The notes beneath the pieces are model-generated. The model was given only the letters and a program-made list of their open reading frames with translations. It did not search any database and had not been told where the DNA came from. A stretch of 64,000 nt of DNA from Bordetella genomosp. 9 (GTDB taxonomy: Bacteria; Pseudomonadota; Gammaproteobacteria; Burkholderiales; Burkholderiaceae_B): positions 2,046,001-2,110,000 of the forward strand of contig NZ_CP021109.1 of assembly GCF_002119725.1 (NCBI RefSeq). The letters are read 5' to 3'. The translations under genes and the position numbers were made by a program. Position 1 is the first letter of the stretch. Every line of letters starts with the position of its first letter. Shown here piece after piece: positions 56,865 through 64,000 of the stretch.

Positions 56865-57761
56865 CTATGCGGTGACGCTCGCGTCGAACAACCTCGCGTA
56901 GCGCTGGAAGATCGATTCCGTCAGATGCTGTCGCGCGTGTTCGCGGCGCTCGATCATGCCGACGGCCCTGGCCACGGGGCCGATATCATGGGGCAGCGGC
57001 AGCACGCGCAGATCGGGCGCGGTTCGCCACTGCGCCGACATCAGGAGCGGCAGCAGGCTGACGCCCACTTCCTGCCGCACCAGTTCCACGACGGTTTCGA
57101 TCGCGTTCAGCTCCAGGAAATCATGCACGTGGACGTTCAGCCGCCGCAGCACGCGGTCGATCTGCAGCCCTGTGCGTTGGGTGCGGTCGAAGCGCAGGAA
57201 GGGGTTGCGCTCCAGCACTTCGTGCACCGTGCCGCCCGGGGCGGCGCGAGGCGCCAGCACCACCAGCGGCTCCTCGTACAGTGGCGTCCAGCGCGTGCTC
57301 GCCATCCGGCGCCCCGATTCCACCACCAGCGCCGCGTCCAGGTCGCCGCTTTCGACCTTTTCCGCCAGCTCCCCCGATTTGCCGGTGAACAGCCGCACGT
57401 CCAGGCCATCGTGTTCCTGTTTCATGCGGGAAACGACCTTGGAAAGCGGTCCCATGCAGGAAACGATGGCGCCGAAGGCGACCGAGCCGGCCAGTTCGCC
57501 AGGGCCAGGCCGGCGCGGCAGCCGCATCCGGTCGTAAAGATCCAGCAGATGCTTGACCTCCGGCAGCAGCTCACGCCCGGCCGCGTTCAGGATGGCCAGC
57601 CGGCCGCTGCGGTCGAACAGTTCGCGGCCCAGTTCTTCTTCCAGGGCCCGCATCTGGAAACTGACGGCCGCCTGGGTCAGCGCGACCCGCTCGGCGGCCT
57701 CGGAGAAGGAGCCGTAGCGGGCGACGGCGAGGAACGTGCGGAGAAAGCGGATGGTGCTCAT
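56865..57761 (-). CDS. LysR-family regulator divergent from ggt
   Basis: 298-residue LysR protein. HTH at about residues 3-60: IRFLRTFLAVARYGSFSEAAERV and ALTQAAVSFQMRALEEELGR; then the effector domain with FGAIVSCMGPLSKVV. ATG 57761 gives the family N-terminus; the open frame upstream is not coding. Divergent to the gamma-glutamyltransferase and peptide ABC genes, which it probably controls. Confidence 0.92.
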   Translation of the reverse strand: MSTIRFLRTFLAVARYGSFSEAAERVALTQAAVSFQMRALEEELGRELFDRSGRLAILNAAGRELLPEVKHLLDLYDRMRLPRRPGPGELAGSVAFGAIVSCMGPLSKVVSRMKQEHDGLDVRLFTGKSGELAEKVESGDLDAALVVESGRRMASTRWTPLYEEPLVVLAPRAAPGGTVHEVLERNPFLRFDRTQRTGLQIDRVLRRLNVHVHDFLELNAIETVVELVRQEVGVSLLPLLMSAQWRTAPDLRVLPLPHDIGPVARAVGMIERREHARQHLTESIFQRYARLFDASVTA

Positions 57762-57844
57762 TGATGCGCTGGGAAAGCGATGCGGGACGCGCGGATGCCG
57801 GGGCGCGGCGGGCGGCCGTGGAGCCGCCCTAGGGCTATCCCTGA

Positions 57845-57873
57845 GTCCGCCACGGTCCGCCACGCCGTGGCGG
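57845..57873. promoter_or_regulatory. Tandem decamer and palindrome in the LysR/ggt divergent region
   Basis: GTCCGCCACG occurs twice in tandem (57845 and 57855), and the second copy belongs to CCGCCACG-c-CGTGGCGG (57857-57873), a perfect palindrome. CTAATTAG (57941-57948) is a further 8-bp palindrome nearer to ggt in an AT-rich patch. Candidate sites for LysR or polymerase, without proof. Confidence 0.4.
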
Positions 57874-58002
57874 TGCTGACGCCCGGGAAGGCGTCATCTA
57901 TAAAAATATCTTTTGTGACTCGAAAAAAATTCAAATTGATCTAATTAGAGCACGCGCGTATCTTCACCGGTTTGGCCCCGGCCCTTCTTTTTTGTCCCGA
58001 CC

Positions 58003-59631
58003 ATGAAGACCTTCAACTGGGAAAACCCGTATCCCACCATCCGGGCGCCGCACTTCGCGCGCAATATCGTTGCCACGTCGCACCCGCTGGCCGCCCAGGC
58101 GGGCCTGCGCATGCTGCTGAAAGGCGGCAGCGCCGTGGACGCGGCGATCGCGGCGGCGGCCACGATTACCCTGACCGAACCCGTGTCGTGCGGCCTGGGC
58201 AGCGATTGCTTCGCCATCGTATGGGACGGCAAGCAGTTGCAGGGCCTGAATTCGTCGGGCGTCGCGCCCGCCGCCTGGAGCATCGACTACTTCCAGCGCA
58301 AATACGGAACGGGCGCCGACGGGCTGGCCAAGCAGCCGAAGCGCGGTTGGGACACGGTGACCGTGCCGGGCGCGGTGGCCGGATGGGCGGCCCTGCACGA
58401 GAAGTTCGGCAAGCTGCCGTTCGAGCAATTGTTCGACCCTGCCATCGAAGTCGCGGAACGCGGCTATTCGGTGCCGCCGATCACCGCGCGCAAGTGGGAA
58501 GCCGCGGCCGCCGAATTGAAGGACCAGCCGGGCTTCGCCCAGGCTTTCATGCCGGATGGCCGCGCCCCGGTGGTGGGGCAGCACTTCCGCCTGCCGGATG
58601 CCGCGTGGACTCTGCGGCGCATCGCCGAAAGCAAGGGCCGCGATTACTACGAAGGCGACATCGCCGAGAAAATCATCGCCTTCAGCAAGGCCTCCGGCGG
58701 CGCAATGACGCTGGATGACCTGCGCAACTACCGGCCGGATTGGGTCAAGCCGATTTCCCGCGCCTACCGGGGCTATGAGGTGCACGAGATTCCGCCCAAC
58801 GGCCAGGGCATTGCCGCGCTCATGGCGCTGGGCATCCTGGAGAAGTTCGACGTCGCCGGCTTGCCCGTCGATTCCATCCAGTCCCAGCATCTGCAGATCG
58901 AGGCGATGAAGCTGGCGTTCGCGGACCTGTACAAATACGTCGGCGATCCGCGCACCATGGAAGTGACGCCGGAGCAGATGCTCGACGACGCCTACCTGGC
59001 CGCGCGAGCCAAGCTTATCGACATGGACAAGGCCACGCATTTCGCGGCGGGCCGGCCGCACGCCGGCGGCACGATTTATATGTCCGCGGCGGACGAGAGC
59101 GGCATGATGGTGTCCTTCATCATGTCGAACTACATGGGGTTCGGCTCCGGCGTCGTCGTTCCGGGCACCGGCATCAGCCTGCAGAACCGCGGTGTCGGTT
59201 TCTCGATGAACCCGAAGGCGGCCAATGTGGTGAAGGGCGGCCATCGTCCTTTCCACACCATCATCCCGGGCTTCTTGACGCGCGGCGGCAAGCCGGTCAT
59301 GAGCTTCGGCGTGATGGGCGGCGACATGCAGCCGCAAGGGCATCTGCAGACCGTCGTGCGCATGCTGGACTATCACCAGAACCCGCAGGCCGCCTGCGAC
59401 GCGCCGCGCTGGAAGGTCAACCGCGACTTTACGCTGGACCTGGAAGCAACCATGCCGGCGGCCACCGTGGAAGGCCTGAAAAAGCTCGGCCATACGCTCA
59501 AGAGCGTGAACGACCCCTATATGGACTTCGGTTCCGGGCAGTTCATCTGGCGCATGTCCGAAGACAACCACGACTGGGGCTACGTGGCGGCAAGCGACAG
59601 CCGCCGCGACGGCCAGGCCGTAGGCTTCTAG
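58003..59631 (+). CDS. Gamma-glutamyltransferase family protein without signal peptide
   Basis: Ntn-hydrolase of the gamma-glutamyltransferase family, 542 residues. N-terminal part ATSHPLAAQAGLRMLLKGGS and GLGSDCFAIVWDGK; the autocleavage/nucleophile Thr is in PHAGGTIYMSAADESGMM (about residue 353), followed by FGVMGGDMQPQGHLQ. Unlike E. coli Ggt there is no signal peptide, so the enzyme should be cytoplasmic and act on imported gamma-glutamyl compounds or related amides. No Shine-Dalgarno is visible before ATG 58003. It is the first gene before a peptide ABC transporter. Confidence 0.9.
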   Translation: MKTFNWENPYPTIRAPHFARNIVATSHPLAAQAGLRMLLKGGSAVDAAIAAAATITLTEPVSCGLGSDCFAIVWDGKQLQGLNSSGVAPAAWSIDYFQRKYGTGADGLAKQPKRGWDTVTVPGAVAGWAALHEKFGKLPFEQLFDPAIEVAERGYSVPPITARKWEAAAAELKDQPGFAQAFMPDGRAPVVGQHFRLPDAAWTLRRIAESKGRDYYEGDIAEKIIAFSKASGGAMTLDDLRNYRPDWVKPISRAYRGYEVHEIPPNGQGIAALMALGILEKFDVAGLPVDSIQSQHLQIEAMKLAFADLYKYVGDPRTMEVTPEQMLDDAYLAARAKLIDMDKATHFAAGRPHAGGTIYMSAADESGMMVSFIMSNYMGFGSGVVVPGTGISLQNRGVGFSMNPKAANVVKGGHRPFHTIIPGFLTRGGKPVMSFGVMGGDMQPQGHLQTVVRMLDYHQNPQAACDAPRWKVNRDFTLDLEATMPAATVEGLKKLGHTLKSVNDPYMDFGSGQFIWRMSEDNHDWGYVAASDSRRDGQAVGF

Positions 59632-59729
59632 GCCGGAATCCGGGTGCTCGCGGCGCGGCATCGCAGCGGTAAACCGGCCGGCAGACCAACCAACATCCAG
59701 CCAACAATCCAGCGAACAAGGGGAATGCA

Positions 59730-61244
59730 ATGAGAAAACTGGGTTTCGCCCTTGCCGGGGCGCTGTTGACCGTGGCCGCCGGGTCGGCGGCGGCACAGGA
59801 AATCCGCATCGGTCTGCAGGAGGATCCGGACGTCCTGGATCCTGCCCGCGCGCGCACTTATGTGGGCCGCATCGTGTTCACGTCGCTGTGCGACAAGCTG
59901 GTGGACATCGATCCGAAGCTGCGCATCGTGCCCCAGCTGGCCACGTCCTGGAGCTGGAATGCGGACAACACCGTGCTGACCATGAAGCTGCGCGATGACG
60001 TGGTGTTCCATGACGGCACGAAGTTCGACGCCGCGGCGGCGAAGGCCAACCTGGACCGTTCCCGCACGCTGCAGGACAGCTTTCGCAAGGGCGAGCTGGC
60101 CTCCATCAGCAAGGTGGACGCCCCCGATGCCAACACGCTGGTCCTGACGCTGAAGCAGCCCGACGCGACGCTGCTGTCGCAGCTGACCGACCGCGCCGGC
60201 ATGATGCTGTCTCCGGCGATCTTCAACGACAAGGACGCCAACGCCGTGGGCCGCAATCCCGTCTGCTCCGGCCCCTACAAGTTCGTGGAGCGCGTGCAGA
60301 ACGACCGCATCGTGCTGGAGAAGTTCGACAAGTACTACGACGCCAAGAGCTACAACTTCACCAAGGTCACCTTCCTGCCGATTCCGGACACCACCGTGCG
60401 CCTGCAGAACCTGCGCTCGGGCGGCCTGGACATTCTTGAGCGGCTGAATCCCTCCGATGCGCCGGACGTCAAGAAGGACGACAGGCTGCATTTCTCTTCC
60501 GTGGCGGGCCTGGGTTTCCAGGAAATCGTGTTCAACCAGAACAATGGGGAGCGCGCGAAGAACAACCCCTTCCGCGACGAGCGGGTGCGGCAGGCGCTGA
60601 GCCTGTCCATCGACCGCGACGCCATCAACGAAGTGATCGGCGGCGGCATCTACGAACCGGCCAACCAGGCGTTTCCGCCGGCCAGCCCCTACCACAGCGA
60701 TAAGTTCCCGGTGCCCAAGCGCGACGTCGCCAAGGCCAAGGCGCTGCTGAAGGAAGCTGGGATGACCCAGGTCAAGGCCGAGCTGGCCTATGGCAACAAC
60801 ACCACGACGGCGGCGATCGCGGAGATGATGCAGGCGATGGCCCGGGAATCCGGCATCGAGCTGAGCCTGCGGCCCACCGACTACGCCGCGCTGCTGTCGC
60901 AGATGCACGCCGGCAACTTCGAGGTGGCGCTGCGGGGCTGGTCGGGCCGGCCGGATCCGGACGGCAACGTGTATCCCTTCGTCACCTGCAAGGGCGCGCT
61001 GAACGACGGCCAGTACTGCAACGCCAAGGTGGACGAGCTGCTGAACGAAGCCCGCAAGGTGCCCGACGAGGCCAAGCGCAAGGTCTTGTACGAGCAGGCC
61101 GAAGCCATCATCCAGAAGGAGATGCCCGACGCCTTCCTGTACTTCCAGCCGTGGCCCTTCGCGATGCAGCGTAAGGTCAAGGGCTTTTTGCCTTATCCTG
61201 ACGGCATGATCCGCCTGAAGGGCGTTTCGTTCGCCCAGAACTGA
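59730..61244 (+). CDS. Peptide/glutathione-type ABC substrate-binding protein (SBP_bac_5)
   Basis: Periplasmic receptor of the DppA/GsiB family, 504 residues. Signal peptide MRKLGFALAGALLTVAAGS cleaved near AAA-QE. Typical motifs: LQEDPDVLDPARARTYVGR, LRDDVVFHDGTKFDAA, and RQALSLSIDRDAI. AAGGGG lies upstream of the ATG. Linked to ggt and DppBC-like permeases, it may bind glutathione or gamma-glutamyl peptides; binding specificity is inference. Confidence 0.92.
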   Translation: MRKLGFALAGALLTVAAGSAAAQEIRIGLQEDPDVLDPARARTYVGRIVFTSLCDKLVDIDPKLRIVPQLATSWSWNADNTVLTMKLRDDVVFHDGTKFDAAAAKANLDRSRTLQDSFRKGELASISKVDAPDANTLVLTLKQPDATLLSQLTDRAGMMLSPAIFNDKDANAVGRNPVCSGPYKFVERVQNDRIVLEKFDKYYDAKSYNFTKVTFLPIPDTTVRLQNLRSGGLDILERLNPSDAPDVKKDDRLHFSSVAGLGFQEIVFNQNNGERAKNNPFRDERVRQALSLSIDRDAINEVIGGGIYEPANQAFPPASPYHSDKFPVPKRDVAKAKALLKEAGMTQVKAELAYGNNTTTAAIAEMMQAMARESGIELSLRPTDYAALLSQMHAGNFEVALRGWSGRPDPDGNVYPFVTCKGALNDGQYCNAKVDELLNEARKVPDEAKRKVLYEQAEAIIQKEMPDAFLYFQPWPFAMQRKVKGFLPYPDGMIRLKGVSFAQN

Positions 61245-61262
61245 GGCGGCCGCGCCTCGCGC

Positions 61263-61287
61263 AGCGCCGGGTCCCGCGCCCGGCGCT
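61263..61287 (+). terminator. Intercistronic hairpin after the binding-protein gene
   Basis: AGCGCCGGG and CCCGGCGCT pair perfectly around a 7-nt loop, followed by only TTTG. Between receptor and permease genes such stems usually protect the upstream mRNA segment and let the receptor be made in excess. Confidence 0.55.
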
Positions 61288-61315
61288 TTGCGTTTCCAGT
61301 TTCTCCGGTTTCACT

Positions 61316-62260
61316 ATGTTCAAACTGATCCTGCGCCGCGTCCTCGTGGCGATTCCGACGCTGATTCTGGTGTCGATGATCGTATTTCTGCTGCAGAAGG
61401 TTCTGCCCGGGGATCCGGTATTGACCCTTGCGGGCGAGGAGCGCGACCCCGCCGTGCTTGACTACCTGCGCGACAAATACCACCTGAACGACCCCTTGCC
61501 GGTGCAGTACGTGGCCTGGGTCAGGCAGGTCGCCACCGGCGACCTGGGCAAATCGCTGCGCACGGATGTGCCCGTCACCTCGCTGATTGCGCAGAAGCTG
61601 CCGGTGACGCTGCAGCTGGCGGCGATGGCGATGATCATCGCGTTGCTGGTCGGCATTCCCACGGGCATCCTGGCGGCGGTGCGCAAGGGCAAGCTGCTGG
61701 AGTACGGCGCCAACGTCGCGGCGCTTTCCGGGATGTCGATTCCCAATTTCTGGCTGGGCATCATTTTGATCATGATCGTGTCCGTGCAGCTGCGCTGGCT
61801 GCCGGCGTCGGGCTATGTTTCGCCGTCCGAGGATTTCTGGCTGTCGATGAAGACCATGATCATGCCGGCCATCGTGCTGTCCACCTCGCTCGCCGCCTAT
61901 CTGATGCGCCACACCCGCTCGGCCATGCTCGAAGCGCTGGGCGCCGATTACGTGCGCACGGCCCGCGCGAAGGGCGTTCCGCCGCGCAAGGTGGTGCTGC
62001 GTCATGCGCTGCGCAATGCCCTGATGCCGATCGTCACGCTGGTCACGCTGCTGTTCGGCGAGCTGCTGGCCGGCGCCGTCCTGACCGAGCAGGTGTTCAC
62101 CATTCCCGGCTTCGGCAAGTTGGTCGTCGATGCGGTGTTCAACCGCGACTATGCCGTGGTGCAAGGCGTCGTTCTCTGCGTCGCCGTGGGTTTCATCGTG
62201 ATGAACCTGCTGGCCGACATTCTCTATATCGTTGTCAATCCCCGTCTGAGGCATTCATGA
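61316..62260 (+). CDS. Peptide ABC transporter permease (DppB/GsiC type)
   Basis: First permease subunit, 314 residues, six helices. N-terminal [20 protein letters not shown] and the long periplasmic loop are typical of DppB; the EAA loop is in [20 protein letters not shown] (about residue 215), which docks to the ATPase. Its stop overlaps the next permease by ATGA. Confidence 0.95.
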   Translation: MFKLILRRVLVAIPTLILVSMIVFLLQKVLPGDPVLTLAGEERDPAVLDYLRDKYHLNDPLPVQYVAWVRQVATGDLGKSLRTDVPVTSLIAQKLPVTLQLAAMAMIIALLVGIPTGILAAVRKGKLLEYGANVAALSGMSIPNFWLGIILIMIVSVQLRWLPASGYVSPSEDFWLSMKTMIMPAIVLSTSLAAYLMRHTRSAMLEALGADYVRTARAKGVPPRKVVLRHALRNALMPIVTLVTLLFGELLAGAVLTEQVFTIPGFGKLVVDAVFNRDYAVVQGVVLCVAVGFIVMNLLADILYIVVNPRLRHS

Positions 62261-63135
62261 GCGCACATCCTGCCGTGGCTTCCGCCGGCGCGATGCCACG
62301 CCGCACGAACCGGGCGTGGACCAAGTTCCGCCGCAACCGCATTGCGATGATCGGCGCGATCATCGTGCTGTTCTTCGTCGTGGTGGCGATCTTCGCGCCG
62401 CTGCTCGCCAATCACGATCCGTTCCAGACCAGTTTCACATCCATCCGCAAGCCGCCGTCCGCGAAGTTCTGGCTGGGAACCGACGAACTGGGCCGCGATA
62501 TCTACACGCGCATGCTGTACGGCGCGCGGGCGTCGCTGATGGCGGGCCTGGCGTCGGTGATCATTGCGATGATCGTCGGAGTGCCGTTCGGCCTGCTGGC
62601 CGGCTATTTCGGCAAGTGGACCGACAGCGCCATTTCGCGCGTGACCGAAGCGCTGCTGGCGATTCCCTTCCTGATCCTGGCGATCGCGCTGGCGGCCTTT
62701 CTCGGGCCCAGCCTGGTCAACGCCATGATCGCCATCGGCGTGTCGGCCGCGCCGAAGTTCGTGCGGCTGGCGCGCGGCCAGGTGCTGGCCGTGAAGAACG
62801 AAGATTACGTGCAAAGCGCGCGGGCGCTGGGCGCCTCGGACCGGCGCATCATCCTGCGCCACATCCTGCCCAACATCATGCCGCCGCTGATCGTGCAGGC
62901 GACCATCACCATCGCCACGGCGATCATCGCGGAGGCCAGCCTGTCGTTCCTGGGCCTGGGTCTGCAGCCGCCCAATCCATCGTGGGGCTCGATGCTCAAT
63001 ACCGCCAAGAACTTCATGACCCAGGCGCCCTGGATGTCGATTTTCCCCGGTTCGGCCATCTTCCTGGCCGTGCTCGGATTCAACCTGCTGGGCGACGGGT
63101 TGCGCGATGCCCTCGACCCGCGTCAGGAGAAGTAA
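62257..63135 (+). CDS. Peptide ABC transporter permease (DppC/GsiD type)
   Basis: Second permease subunit, 292 residues. Begins with a cytoplasmic N-terminus and TM1 [40 protein letters not shown] is the DppC hallmark and [20 protein letters not shown] the EAA loop. Overlaps the preceding gene by ATGA. Confidence 0.95.
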   Translation: MSAHPAVASAGAMPRRTNRAWTKFRRNRIAMIGAIIVLFFVVVAIFAPLLANHDPFQTSFTSIRKPPSAKFWLGTDELGRDIYTRMLYGARASLMAGLASVIIAMIVGVPFGLLAGYFGKWTDSAISRVTEALLAIPFLILAIALAAFLGPSLVNAMIAIGVSAAPKFVRLARGQVLAVKNEDYVQSARALGASDRRIILRHILPNIMPPLIVQATITIATAIIAEASLSFLGLGLQPPNPSWGSMLNTAKNFMTQAPWMSIFPGSAIFLAVLGFNLLGDGLRDALDPRQEK

Positions 63136-63140
63136 GCGCA

Positions 63141-64000
<860 letters not shown>

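Overview
The window is high-GC DNA (roughly two thirds G+C) with dense, overlapping operons. The gene content and protein sequences (FUSC/HlyD/NodT pump, Bug-type solute receptor, surE-pcm-nlpD order, queD/queE, a TreYZ/GlgE alpha-glucan cluster) point to a betaproteobacterium of the Alcaligenaceae, Bordetella- or Achromobacter-like. The assignment rests on protein resemblance and gene order, not on a database search. I see no rRNA, tRNA, prophage, insertion sequence or CRISPR array.

Layout. 0-2.6 kb: end of an FtsX-type ABC permease and an AttH-like lipoprotein. 2.7-3.4 kb: serine esterase. 3.4-8.7 kb (minus): MarR-controlled efflux operon marR-FUSC-DUF1656-hlyD-nodT, with a near-consensus promoter that places the transcript start almost on the marR ATG. 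9.0-9.16 kb: three 59-bp palindromic repeats. 9.15-28.8 kb (minus): alpha-glucan/trehalose cluster, transcribed glgA, glgE, treS-maltokinase, glgB, glgX, treZ, malQ, treY. 29.2-32.0 kb: MBL-fold exonuclease and ATP-dependent DNA ligase. 32.0-37.1 kb: LysR regulator facing a C45 acyltransferase/amidase, a Bug receptor and two NodB-fold proteins, the second of which has lost its metal ligands. 37.2-40.2 kb: a 25-residue membrane peptide gene, an MFS exporter and a flavin disulfide reductase. 40.3-41.3 kb: DUF2975 membrane protein plus a small Cro/CI-type regulator behind a 24-bp palindrome. 41.4-44.1 kb (minus): queD, queE and an NCS2 purine permease, separated by another composite repeat. 44.2-51.2 kb: tsaD, plsY (convergent), then surE-pcm-nlpD-like-exonuclease, a Spy-like periplasmic protein and a TorF-type porin. 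51.4-56.9 kb: rlmD, argH, nadE, glnB (TTG start), a pterin dehydratase. 56.9-64 kb: LysR facing a gamma-glutamyltransferase without signal peptide and a DppABCD/GsiABCD-like peptide ABC transporter that runs off the right edge.

How the genes work together. In the glucan cluster TreY/TreZ convert linear alpha-glucan to trehalose, TreS-Mak converts trehalose to maltose 1-phosphate, GlgE adds that maltose to glucan, GlgB branches it, GlgX and MalQ trim and rearrange it, and GlgA offers a second route from a sugar nucleotide. This is a closed trehalose/glucan cycle. The C45/Bug/NodB group and the ggt/Gsi-like group each look like regulator + uptake + cytoplasmic hydrolysis modules for amide or gamma-glutamyl compounds. 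The points most worth following up are the NodB pair with a likely pseudoenzyme, the dead GH13 domain fused to GlgE, the DUF2975/HTH pair with its palindrome, the leaderless marR promoter, and the composite palindromic repeats placed just after minus-strand genes.
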